Positions 1 through 9,732 of a stretch of DNA of 24,324 nt are shown here, piece by piece (the first letter of the stretch is position 1; each line of letters starts with the position of its first letter). Source of the DNA: Lunasporangiospora selenospora (lineage: Eukaryota; Mortierellomycota; Mortierellomycetes; Mortierellales; Mortierellaceae); assembly GCA_015680635.1 (NCBI GenBank), contig JAABOA010000073.1, positions 2,491-26,814 on the forward strand. The letters are read 5' to 3'. The position numbers and the translations under genes were made by a program. The notes below the pieces were generated by a model that did no database searches, was not told the DNA's origin, and saw nothing but the letters and a program-made list of their open reading frames with translations.

Positions 1-128
1 TTTTTTTTACCGATGGTCTCAAGCGCCAGACGGCGAAGACGCTCTCTCCTGTCAACATTGCTTTCGGAGGCGCCTGCAACTCCTGCACTGCCAATCTTGG
101 ATCCAACACGGTTCTGTCGATCAACCAT
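1..128 (-). CDS. SF3A2: SF3a66 splicing factor (SF3A2/Prp11), first exon, partial
   Basis: The minus strand opens with ATG at 128-126 and reads 39 codons in the basic style of the SF3A2 N-terminus, with the hallmark SNVDRRERLRRLALETI. The exon stops at base 11 after a single G, followed by a GTAAAA donor, and the gene runs off the left edge. In the family the next residue after LETI is Asp, which a G|AY split codon would give. SF3A2 is a subunit of the SF3a complex of U2 snRNP and acts in the nucleus at branch-site recognition; its matrin-type zinc finger would lie in the missing exons. The identification rests on this N-terminal signature alone, but that signature is highly conserved. The start has AAAAAT just before the ATG. 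Another SF3a subunit gene (SF3A3) lies on the same strand at 14267-16532. Confidence 0.85.
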   Translation of the reverse strand, partial: MVDRQNRVGSKIGSAGVAGASESNVDRRERLRRLALETIGKK

Positions 129-279
129 ATTTTTGTACTAGATGTGAGATGGGTTTCCCTGTGGAAGATGTAATGGATGGAATATGCTCTGCTCCTTCTT
201 GGACGGATTTTATGTCTCCTTTTCTCCAGCAGTCACGTTCCTGATCGGGCGGGTGCGCTGGCGGATACTACAGTCCCTA

Positions 280-1228
280 TCAGCCAAGAACCGGTAGAAA
301 GAGATGGCCAGGTGTCTTGACAGTTTCTTGCTTGAGTCTATTCTTGACCAGTTGAGTCAGGTACTTTTGTTGAAGGGACTTGGCAGTGGTCTCTGCATCG
401 TGGACTCGTCTTTGGCTCCAATCCTTTTTGAACTTGTGCCTCAAGTTCCTAAGGTGCGGGCGCAGTGATAGTTCTTAGCCACCGTTATCAAAGTAATAGT
501 CACTGATGGATGCAAGCTGGTCCTGGTAATCCTTGTTGCTTGGTTCGCACCACCAAACCACTGTATTTGCAAAAATAACAAGAGTCCTTCTTGTCGCTTT
601 AAATATGGACTCTGCGAAAGAGAGTTGGCCCCTCGGCAATGATGATGCTCACTGGATGTTATCCTACAATCGCCCCTGGAGAGCAAAGCCATTGGAGCGT
701 CTTGGATTGCTTGAGACGCCGTTGAAGGATATTATTCGATGGTAGCTGATCCATACCCATGTCCTCTTCGTCCTCTGAAGACTGAAAGAACTCGGCAAGA
801 GGCTCCTCTGGGATAGCTACTGACTGGACCTGTATCGGTTGGGTGTCTTGGATGACATCGAGATCTCTATCCACCATCTCTTCAGTTGCTCCAGGTTGTT
901 TGCTGCTGCTGTCATAGATGACTGTCAGTGTCCAATACTGGTCTGCCAGACTATCCAACACATACGAGCCATGAGATAACCCGATGAGAGGAAGCCGGGT
1001 CCATTCCTCCTAGCCTAATGAACCAGCCTGCTTGCCGTTGTTGTCATTGAGGGGAAGGCTGTTGGCCACATATTCTGTTTGCTCTTGGGCCAAAGACCCT
1101 TTTGTCTCTTTATCAGTCTCGTTGTCGTTGTCAAGGACATCTCGGATCTCTTTTGTGCCAATGGACCACAAGTCATCGTCTCGATCGTCGGCGCTTTCAA
1201 CAGTGTGGGCTACAAGAGTTGTGGCCAT
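280..1228 (-). pseudogene. Decayed minus-strand reading frame, unrecognised
   Basis: One frame is coding-like from ATG at 1228 to 659. It is rich in Asp, Glu, Gln and Thr and is broken only by a TAG at 1012-1010. The peptide after the stop (LIGLSHGSYVLDSLADQYW, then an acidic stretch) reads naturally on from the part before it. A second minus-strand piece at 474-280, in another frame, is basic and helix-like (KKDWSQRRVHDAETTAKSLQ). I do not recognise a family. The pieces may be one damaged gene, a relic of a repeated element, or exons of a gene whose introns I cannot place. No splice pair I tried joins the two frames. Lying next to a Tc1-like element, it fits a decaying repeat-rich island. 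The pseudogene label is inference. Confidence 0.3.
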
Positions 1229-1598
1229 CGTGTGATCTTATTGCAAAGGACTCGAAATGCAGTGCACGATCCTCCAGTTTACGTCAACGGTATTTTTTCT
1301 CGGAGGACAAATGTCCTACCCAATTCTTGTGGTCAAGGAAAAAATGCACGTCGCCAAAAAGATAGAGACGACAACTAAGCGATTGACAAAGCTTGGACTT
1401 GGCTTTGGTACTCTGAGTATGGTCTTTTTATATATTTATTTTTCTGCAGGCATCTTTGCAATTGTGTCTGTTGTGGATCACAACATATAGTTGAGAGGAA
1501 CCAAATACACGACCAAAATGAGACGTTTATAGGTCGCCGGCAGGTCCTCCTGCAGGCAGAAAGACACTTTTACTCCTTTTGGGGGCTGAGGGGGCTAG

Positions 1599-1606
1599 TA
1601 TAAATA
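1599..1606 (+). promoter_or_regulatory. TATA box candidate
   Basis: A TATAAATA octamer follows a G-rich stretch and precedes an AC/CT-rich leader-like segment on the plus strand. It lies about 150 bp left of the Tc1-like element, so it could belong to a host gene split by that insertion rather than to the transposon. No intact open frame follows it. Confidence 0.35.
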
Positions 1607-1753
1607 CTGACCTCTGCCCAAGGATAAACCACAATCAAATCTCACCGAATTATCTTTCCCATTATATTTCACTCGCCATCAGGTTGTATGATTTGAAATG
1701 TTCCAAGGCGCCCTAATGGCGTGGTCACAGCTAACACTTTGGCACTGAGTGAC

Positions 1754-2978
1754 TTGGACAATTTTTGAGTAATGACTTTTTGATAGGATGTAAACCTCTT
1801 TCTCAACTCTCAGTCCAATCCAAATAGGATCATCCAAGGCTCTATTTACACTTCGTACCCTGCACTTGGTCTACCTCCCGTATAAACATGAAGCCTATCG
1901 ATAAGTTTATTATCAAGAATGCCCTTCGTCTCTTATAGGAGGGAGACTCCGTTCGGAAAGTAGCAGCCGCAGTTGGAATATCGAAGTCTCCAGTCCATAA
2001 CATTTCCAAGTCGTTGCCACCTGGGCACATGAAAAATAGAGCTGGTCGACCCAAGAAAATAGATCATCGAAGCGCACTCTATATCCGATTAATGATTCAC
2101 CGTGGTCTGATATCAACTGCTTCCCAAGCGACTAGGCGATACAACGATGAGAACGATGACCCTGTCTGTGAGAACACTATTCGCCAGGCGCTGAAGGATA
2201 TTGGAATGAAAGCTAAAAGAGCGGTCAAAAAGCCTAAACTGACAATGCGATAAAAGAAAGCGAGATTTGACTTCACAGAGGAGCATAAATATTGGACGGA
2301 GGCAGACTGGATGAAAATAGTTTGGTCCGACGAGTCCAAGATCAATAGAGTTTCTTCTGATGGCAAGCGCTACGTGTGGGTACAGTTGGGCGATGGACCA
2401 GACGTGGACGAGGGAAATATCAATCCAGCTCTTGTCGACCCTACCCTCAAACATGATGGTGGGTCAGTGATGGTTTGGAGCTGTATGACATGGGACGATT
2501 CTGGATTTATTACCAAAATCAACTCCCGACTGGACTCTCAGCTGTACATAAATATCCTGTCGGATGTGCTCCAGGGTACTATATATTGGTACAATATTGA
2601 TCCGCACGATTATATTTTCCAACATGACAACGATCCCAAGCATACCTCTAGGATGACCAGGGAGTATCTTACTTCTATTGGATTGTCCGTCGAAGAAGGA
2701 ACATTAATTGATCGGCCATCCAACTCTCCTGACCTGAATCCAGTAGAGCATCTTTGGGATCATTTGAAACGGAAGCTTCGTGAAAGAGGTGGTATTCCTG
2801 AAAGTATTGATGAACTTTGGAAGAGGATAAAAGATATCTGGGAAAATGAAACGCCAATGGAGGTCTGCCGCAACCTGATCAGAAGTATGCCTCAGAGAAT
2901 GAAAGTAGCTATTGCTACAAAAGGAGGCAATACTCGTTATTGATAGGATATTTTTTTGTACACTCATAAACTGTCCAA
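1754..2978 (+). mobile_element. Tc1/mariner-like DNA transposon, about 1.2 kb
   Basis: The transposase pseudogene is flanked by an inverted pair: TTGGACAATTTTTGAGT at 1754-1770, and its reverse complement with two mismatches at 2962-2978 (15 of 17 match). A length near 1.2 kb is normal for Tc1/mariner elements. I could not define the outer ends with certainty. No clean TA duplication sits directly beside the 17-bp repeats, so the true termini probably lie a few to about 25 bp further out and have diverged. The left repeat lies about 120 bp before the transposase ATG and the right one 18 bp after its stop codon. Confidence 0.7.
1888..2943 (+). pseudogene. Tc1/mariner-family transposase with two in-frame stops
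   Basis: A single frame runs from ATG 1888 to the TGA at 2941-2943 (351 residues if the stops are ignored). It is interrupted only by TAG at 1936-1938 and TAA at 2251-2253. The N-terminal part has a helix-turn-helix (DSVRKVAAAVGISKSPVHNI) and a GRPKK linker motif. The catalytic part has the first Asp in WSDES (codon at 2329), the second in QHDNDPKH (codon at 2626) and the Glu in SPDLNPVEHLW (codon at 2746). The spacing from second Asp to Glu is 39 residues, instead of the 34 usual for Tc1. Both stops fall in the DNA-binding half and the catalytic half is open, so inactivation looks recent. An active relative could still mobilise the element in trans. Confidence 0.85.
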
Positions 2979-3164
2979 ATGCCTAATAAACTTCTCGTTC
3001 TATTAAACTCTCCCCTCCCAAGTCCTATTGTCATGATATTTGAGGACATTTTAGAATAATGGTAGGGCTCGTCAACCATTCAGTTGTATATAATAAATGA
3101 CATTACTTTTCAGCGCACGGATAGCAACTGTGGACCACTTCGAAACATTTGGACAGAGCTCACT

Positions 3165-3220
3165 GTACCTGTCAAGCCTGACTATGAAGATGTTCTTACT
3201 GGCTATTGATCATAAATAAC
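3165..3220 (+). repeat. Imperfect direct repeat, copy A (56 nt)
   Basis: This segment matches 3296-3351 at 42 of 56 positions without gaps. In one frame both copies encode a similar tail ending in DYExVLTxY and a TGA stop. In copy A the frame continues upstream to a plausible 3' splice site (TTACTTTTCAG, ending at 3113). Confidence 0.65.
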
Positions 3221-3295
3221 AAAGTAGTGAGGGCGAATGATATATGTATAGAGAGATTGCTGTGAGAAGCTATTCGCCCTGGAGGGTGTAACACA

Positions 3296-3351
3296 GCACC
3301 TGTCGGGTCAGACTATGAGAACGTCCTTACACGCTATTGATCAAGAACAAC
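3296..3351 (+). repeat. Imperfect direct repeat, copy B (56 nt)
   Basis: Second copy of the segment at 3165-3220, 131 bp downstream. Many of the 14 differences lie in third codon positions of the shared reading frame, and the stop codon and the following ATCA are conserved. No similarity is obvious immediately upstream of the repeat start. Confidence 0.65.
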
Positions 3352-6300
3352 AGCAGTCAGACTGAAAAAAAAAGTAATAGATATGAGGAACATATCGTCG
3401 TTTTCATAGAACTGTACTCTTTTTTAGTGGTAAAAACAAGCTCTGTTCTATTATAAGAATCAATTACACATGAGAACGCCAACAAGCCCTTAGAATAGAA
3501 TCACGTTTTCGCCCGGGTATTCTAGCGGAAACACTGTCTAGGGGATACGATGGCCGCCAGCAGTTCAGAGTTGACTGGGAGCTCATCAAATTTACGTCAA
3601 ACATGATGTTCATTGAGCCTGATGAAGAAGGCCTCTTTTCCGAATCCCCATAATCATGAATATACATCTTCCAATACCTGAACCTTACATGCACAGGAAC
3701 ACAGGTGACCGTTTCGCCACTCATGCGGCCCTGGCGAGTATGCTTCAGGAGCTGAAAGCTCTATTCGTATGCAACTAAGCATTGGAAAAGGCGTCAAATG
3801 TTGCGCTCTAGTATGGATTCTGACCTAGAGGCGTCCAACCATAGTCCAACGGATGATAGCTTCAAAATCGAGAGTTCATCTCCTACAAACTCAAATAACT
3901 ATTGCAACAAGACTTCACCAGTAGGGTAAACCCTATCTGTCCCACAACAGCGCATGTCCCCCATCAGTGGGAGAACAGCCCAATGCTTACATAATTATAT
4001 TTCAGTATGATAGGATGAACTGACGCTCAAGGACCAAAAGGCAAAGTTGGTATGAACGCTTGGCCGTCCCTAACCACTTAATATATCCTGTTTGCTGCTC
4101 ACCTGTGGACTGTTTCAAAGTTGGATTCAAGTGCCTTTGGTAGGCTCTGTAATCTGTCTAACTACCATGACCATTCTCTCCTAATTGCCATTAAACCTTC
4201 TAGTTGCCTGATGTCTGGCTAGACCAACATGATCTTCACGTAAATAATTACGTTTTGATGAAAATCATATGGAGGCTGTCCAAGTCCAAGATCCGAAGAG
4301 GTATAAGCATGATGTAGACGGCAACTAAAGGAGAGTATATGTAGAGTCCTTTCCCAAGCTCGAGGTTGGTTTGGATGGGATAGAGTTCGACGGAAGAGGA
4401 AAGACGGGGTGCTGGTCCTAGGGAAAGGCTGACGACCCGAAACTGGGAAGACTGCATTCGCGATTCCTCTGTCCAGGCTTCCAGACTTTCCCAAGAGGAC
4501 CTAATCAGAAGGAAAGAAAAACACCACAAGCCCTTACTCTAGCAGTACACCAAGTTTATACCTATGGCGAACACTGCAGTAGACCAACTTGTTGCAGTGC
4601 GAACACAGACAGTACGAGGTGAGAATTGATGTTTGCCGAAACCCAGGCGAGATGGAACTGGGACTAGCTCGAAGGCACAAAGAAACAAGGAGTTGGTGGT
4701 CACAATTTCCTCCGCAATACTACATCCCTGCCAACACGTCTTGCAAAAGTGATAACAGTATGAATGACATCTACACAATGAGTATATTTGGGCTGTATAC
4801 TAGATGATGACATAGATATGATCTACTAGTACTAGAACTGACTCTGTTGTTTATTTCATGGTAAATTTAGGCTTTTAAACTGGTTCTCCACTAACCTGCT
4901 AGAAATGTAAATGTAGTCTTGGCTAAAGAGAGAGCTACTGTCAGTATGTTCGCGTGGCACCTCCGGCTTTCTGGTACAGTTCATTTTGCTCCTATTATGG
5001 AAGGAAGGGGGGCGGGGCTATACTATCTTGGAGGACTACCTTTATCTAATAGACGGAGGTACTGTTGGTGTTCTGCTTGAATCTTGAGCACCTGTCCTGA
5101 ATACGTCATAGTATATGTAGAGGGATACTTCATTACCTTATGATCCGGCTTAATTTTCTCTCAGAAAATTCTTTTTCTCATCGCGGATTATCTAAATACA
5201 AGAGGTACGTACATTTTGATAGCAGTTTGTGTTGATCAATTAAATAAATTAAATTACGAAAATCTACCAGACTGGCGCAGGGCTGTAGAGAGATTATTGT
5301 CACAGAGGGCTGCGAAGAAATCACACCAAAGGGTAAGAGTAGTTTTTTTTTTTTTTTTTACAAGAAACATCCATGACAGAGCATCACAGTGGTAGTGCCT
5401 TGATTAAAGCGGTTATTGACAGGATATTACACCCTAATTGCCTCTCCAATGGGAAACGTTTGCTTTTCACATGGCAAGGGGCTATTTGCTAACATCTTCA
5501 CCAAGAACTCGACATCCTTGTAAAGTTGTAGCCCAATACCAATTGGCCCAGGCTGTGAGATGTGGAGATCAGGTTCCAGATCTGAGCGAATCTGAAATTT
5601 AATAACCTAGGCAGGGGTAAAGCAATCAATGTGTATATCCCGATCCTGGTCAAGCAGTTGTGGTAATTACGGTCATCTGTAGAACTTGGGTTTACCCTCT
5701 TTTACCATTATTTGTTTTGTTCCGCGTGATGGTCGAATGTTACAGGTGTCATCTCCTGGTCTGGAAGAGGAACGATAAGTTACGAGGACAATAGTTGACT
5801 CTTGATCGTCTCGACAAAGACTGATAAAAAAGGGGACTGTGTGTCGCCTTTGAGACAAGCGGGGTTCAAGAATTGATTTCTTGCAATTACTTTCAAAGAA
5901 TCTGGTACGACCGAACGCTGCCTCTGCTATTGCACAATGTCTTCAGAGCGCTGGAACAAAACAATATACCAGTTCTTAGCCTTACACAATGACTTGGAAT
6001 TCATAGAACCGGTAGGCTTTTTTTTACAGGGAGGTATGCCGGTGTTCACTCCTTGATGCCATCGCTATTGCTCATAGCTCAGTCCATGAGCGATGAAAAG
6101 GAACAGCAACAACAAGGATACATAGGAGGAAGGAGCCTCTTTCAGCTTAAAATACAACGATTGCACTCTCTCCCTCTCATACCATTCACACACACAATTC
6201 ACGCACACAATTTATACACATCACTTGAATGCTCTTCTCGGCGGGACAGGTTGGAGAAGGCAAAGAGTGAGTGCGCGTATGTGCACTATTTTTTATTATT

Positions 6301-6656
6301 GATTTTTTTTTTAAAAAAAAGGAGTTGTTCTTGCTCTTGGGGAACAAAAGGTCCCGAGTTTCTATACTTCTTTCGCGCTGACCTTCAAGTGACAAACCTA
6401 CTACTATGGCTGTTAATGCTGGTCTCGTCCCTGGCATGTTTGAACACTTGGAACGGAGTAGGAGTTAAAAGGAGGAGATGAAGGAGCAAGCTCTTTTTTG
6501 TTGATTCAGTTTCGTGGGGGAGGGGGGGTTACTTTTTTTTTCTTTTTCTTTTTCTTTTTTTTTGTGGAGCTGTGTGCTTCTCTTTTTAGGAACAACAATA
6601 AAGGTTCTCTGTTATTCTACTAGGAGAGGAGAGGGGGAGGAACAACCATTTGCCAT

Positions 6657-7820
6657 TTACATGTAGTGGCCAGCCTCGCTGTGCTTAGAGCTGTGGTAAG
6701 GTCCCGAGGTAGGCACAGTGTGGTCGTAGCCATAGTCATGCGCAGGGTAATTCTGCTGGGGCATGCCTCCATGGTGATGGTACTGGTCATAGCCGCCGCC
6801 GCCATAGCCACCACCATTGTTGTACTGGTCATACTGGTCATACTGAGGATCGTATCCACCTACAACGCTTCCTCCACCACCACCAGGGGGTCGGCGGTCA
6901 AAGGGAGATGCATTGTGATTGCCCATCATTGGTCCACGGGTGGCAGGAGCTGGGGCGTTCACCATTGGGGATGCATTCAAAGATGGCGAGCCAGGGCGAG
7001 GTTTCTCCCAGCTGTTATCAACATTCAAATACGTTCCATCCAGGTCCAGGGGCGCATGACGACGGGCACGGCGACGACGCATCATAAAGACAGAGATAAG
7101 ACCTGCGATGACGGCCACACCAATGATACCGAGCGAGATTCCGATCGCTGCTCCACTGGGGCCAGAGCCAGATGATTTATCTTCCGTGACAGATTTGTCA
7201 TTGGAGGAGCTGGGCTGAGTAGTGTTCGACGTGCTCGAAGGACCTCCATTCGTTGACGTGTTGGGGTTATTGTTGTTGTTGTTGTTGCCTGGCTGGCCAG
7301 TAGTGACCGGGTTTTTTCCACCATTGCCCAAATCGGCTGCGGTTCCTGGAGCGACGGGTCCTGTGTAAGGCGCATTGTAATCTTGGATAGAGACACCCCA
7401 ATCCAAACACATAGTCTGGTGTTTTTGTGGTGGGGGCACATCGATCTTGAAGCCGTCGTTCTTTTGGCAGCCACCGCATTTCCAGAGGACGCCCTGCATG
7501 ACAGAGGTACAAAGACACTTAGAATACTGTTGTGCTGGTGTGTACGCACCATTGATTGCAATATCTGCTGCCGTGAAGGTGCCTCCACAGGGGGCAATAG
7601 CAAGTGCATAAGTCTGACAATCACCGCAGAATCCGGAAGGGGGAGCGGCGGCGACCAAAGATGATGAACCGGACAAGAGGGAAGACTGGGAGGAGAAGAG
7701 AGTGCTTAGGACGACGAAGCTACTCAGGATGGACCATGCCATGGATTTACGGACTAAAATCGATGACTGGGAGCGACCGTTGGTCCTGGTGGACAACGAC
7801 GATGACAAGAGAAAGCGCAT
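6657..7820 (-). CDS. Cysteine-rich single-pass membrane protein, signal peptide
   Basis: An intact, intronless frame of 387 codons starts at ATG 7820; an in-frame Met at codon 27 (7742) gives a more typical signal peptide start. Layout: hydrophobic leader ending near residue 59 (VAAAPPSG); a compact ectodomain with eight cysteines in pairs (FCGDC, KCLC, KCGGC and two single Cys, residues 65-138); an Asn/Ser/Thr-rich stalk (about 167-215); one membrane helix (about 223-246); a basic stop-transfer stretch (MRRRRARRH); and a Gly/Tyr/Gln/His-rich cytosolic tail of about 135 residues. This is the plan of a type I fungal surface protein, perhaps a wall sensor or adhesin-like protein, but I recognise no named family. 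The asparagine run is coded by a GTT repeat on the plus strand at 7266-7288. The leader on its 5' side is extremely pyrimidine-rich. Confidence 0.85.
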   Translation of the reverse strand: MRFLLSSSLSTRTNGRSQSSILVRKSMAWSILSSFVVLSTLFSSQSSLLSGSSSLVAAAPPSGFCGDCQTYALAIAPCGGTFTAADIAINGAYTPAQQYSKCLCTSVMQGVLWKCGGCQKNDGFKIDVPPPQKHQTMCLDWGVSIQDYNAPYTGPVAPGTAADLGNGGKNPVTTGQPGNNNNNNNPNTSTNGGPSSTSNTTQPSSSNDKSVTEDKSSGSGPSGAAIGISLGIIGVAVIAGLISVFMMRRRRARRHAPLDLDGTYLNVDNSWEKPRPGSPSLNASPMVNAPAPATRGPMMGNHNASPFDRRPPGGGGGSVVGGYDPQYDQYDQYNNGGGYGGGGYDQYHHHGGMPQQNYPAHDYGYDHTVPTSGPYHSSKHSEAGHYM

Positions 7821-8152
7821 GGTTGCTGATCAAAGGAGTGGTACAGTCGGGGTGCTACTGCTCTGTTGTCAGACCAAAACAGGCAGTTGACACAGGCGAG
7901 CAGCGATGGCGAGAGAGCAAATAAAAATAAATACAATAAAGATTGAAGGTTGTGTCGCAAAATGTTGTGTTGCAAGGGTTGTTGCACAGGTTGGGAGGAT
8001 GTTCACAGAACGCGTCCGTTTGATTTTCAGAGATCCAGTGTCAAAGTCGGGAGAGATTAGTGGATAGCGATGTTAGTGATATGGAATGTGGGCGGTAAAC
8101 ACCAAGATATGTTGGAGTAGCAGCAGAAAGAGAGAAAGAGAGTGAGTGGGCG

Positions 8153-8153
8153 A

Positions 8154-8202
<49 letters not shown>

Positions 8203-8231
8203 TGAGAGTGAGGGAGTGAGAGTGAGAGTGG
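8153..8231. repeat. (AGTGAG)n minisatellite
   Basis: A near-perfect hexanucleotide repeat of AGTGAG units with two GGGAGTGAG variants. It lies about 330 bp upstream of the minus-strand membrane protein start, so on the transcribed strand it reads as CT/CACT-rich leader or promoter DNA. Confidence 0.85.
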
Positions 8232-8559
8232 GGGAGAGTGGAAGAGAAAGAGAAGAAAAGAACAGTATGACCAGTGGAGGGCAGCGTTGGTAGTGTGGTT
8301 GTAAAAGTGTGTATGAGGTGCAAGGAGAGGGACGAGGGTTGAGCCCAGGCAGGAGAAAGGGACCCCAAGAGTTGATACAACGAGGGAATCGGGTGTGTCG
8401 CAGAGGGTCAGTCAGCAAGGAGGAGATGACGATAGGAGAATAGTATAGACAAGTGTAGGAGAGGGTGGTGAAGGAAATGGAAAGAAAAGAGAGAAAGCAA
8501 AACAAGAAAGAAGAGAAATAGAGAAAGGAAAGGAAAGGAAAGAGAGAAAATGAATGAGC

Positions 8560-8562
<3 letters not shown>

Positions 8563-8602
<40 letters not shown>
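8563..8602. repeat. (AG)20 microsatellite
   Basis: Twenty uninterrupted AG units (40 nt), flanked by A/G-rich DNA on both sides. Confidence 0.9.
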
Positions 8603-8606
<4 letters not shown>

Positions 8607-8925
8607 GAAGAAAGACAGCATGGTTAGCAAGCAGTTCGCAATCACGAAATCTCTACAAGGACGTCTCAACTGGCACTGCGCTCGGCAGCCGTGGCGGGGG
8701 CCCAGTTGTGGACAGGTGTGCTGGTTCCTGAATCGGGGCAAGGCCGTTGTGTATCCAGGAAAAGATGGACTAGTACGTACTAAGGCAAGGCCTAGTCATG
8801 TACTGGGGGAGGGCTCGGCAAGAGAGTCAAGGAGGCAGGCCGTGGACGTTCAAGAAGGGGTGAAAGGGGTGGGGGAAGGGTAAAGGATGCAAAAATACAC
8901 ACCCCAGGTATATGGCAAAATAAGA

Positions 8926-8958
8926 ACACACACACACACACATACACACACACACACA
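8926..8958. repeat. (AC)n microsatellite
   Basis: An AC repeat of about 33 nt broken once by CATA. A shorter AC run lies at about 10785-10802. Confidence 0.85.
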
Positions 8959-9703
8959 GCCCAAAATCATCCACAAGACAGACAGAAGGGCTCCCAGTTC
9001 CCACTGTCAGAGAATGCCCATTTCAGGTGGTGAGGGGAGCAGCTCTTTCTAGGTCGTCCAGCTCGCCTTGTACGCCTAGCTTCGTCATCCTTGTCCTTTT
9101 AGGCAAGTGTGTCTGCTATTTTGTCAGGATTGGGATGCTGGTCGCAGGCTTTTTTTGTTCTGCTCTGTGCTGTTTCGCGACAAACAGGAAGGGCCCCTTC
9201 GGGAGCCTAGACAGGTGAGCTCAGGTCACTCTGTCTCTCTTCCCGGTTGATTCGGGCCATGTAAAGAGTACGAAAGGACAAATGTGTGTGTGGTAGGAGG
9301 AGGAGAAGGAGGAGAAGGAAGCAGAGAGCAAACGAGAACAGAGTGAAAGAAAGAAGAGAACTAAAAAGAGGAGCAGCATCGCTCCATGTGTATGGTACGT
9401 TTCTGTGTGTTGGCGATGTGTGTCTGTGGAGATGCTACGTCCTGCCATCCAGAATTGGCCCCGTTGCTCGTTTTTTTCCCTCTCTCGTTTGGTTGACTCA
9501 GTCGTCCGTTACCTTGTGCAAGAATTGTTTGCTCGGGCGTGCCCTCTGTTATTTTTACTCGTTTCCAAGGAGACGCAGCGACAGTAGACGGAACGGACCG
9601 AGCTGAGCCAGAGTCTGAAAACAAGGAGGCGGCAATTATCGGCTCGTCTCTGTTTCGCTTTACTGTGGGCTGGGGTGCTGCTGGTGCTGCTGGCGGCTCG
9701 ATT

Positions 9704-9732
9704 GTTTGCTGTAGCTGTAGCTGTAGCTGTTG
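9704..9732. repeat. (TGTAGC)n short tandem repeat
   Basis: Four to five TGTAGC/GCTGTA units, followed by GGGGCT repeats. On the minus strand they encode the Thr-Ala alternation in a low-complexity open frame that I reject as a gene. Confidence 0.75.

Larger units (their letters stand above)
2990..6650. other. Gene-poor intergenic stretch with coding-like scraps
   Basis: This AT-richer stretch holds no gene I can support. It has short coding-like scraps: a plus-strand exon-like tail at about 3114-3210 and its partial copy ending near 3340; a 43-codon plus-strand frame at 3798-3929 ending in a donor-like GGGTAAAC; a plus-strand frame from ATG 4564; and a 39-codon frame at 5937-6055 (MSSERWNKTIYQFLALHND). 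A run of T lies at about 5343-5359, and a T-rich segment at 6531-6562 is just downstream of the membrane protein gene. The pattern suits decayed transposons or pseudogenes, but no family is recognisable. Confidence 0.4.

Noticed and set aside
3464-3724. 86-codon minus-strand frame
   Set aside because: No recognisable family, no supporting context, and close to the length expected by chance in this region.
4564-4800. Plus-strand coding-like start (MANTAVDQLVAVRTQTVR) followed by shifts of frame
   Set aside because: It stops within 25 codons. A GTGAGA donor-like site exists but I found no convincing acceptor or conserved continuation.
6053-6481. 142-codon plus-strand open frame
   Set aside because: It covers the 3' side of the membrane protein gene and crosses T- and A-rich runs, with no recognisable feature.
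8041-8741. Several Ser/Leu/His-rich open frames
   Set aside because: They are translations of the (AGTGAG)n and (AG)20 repeats and not genes.
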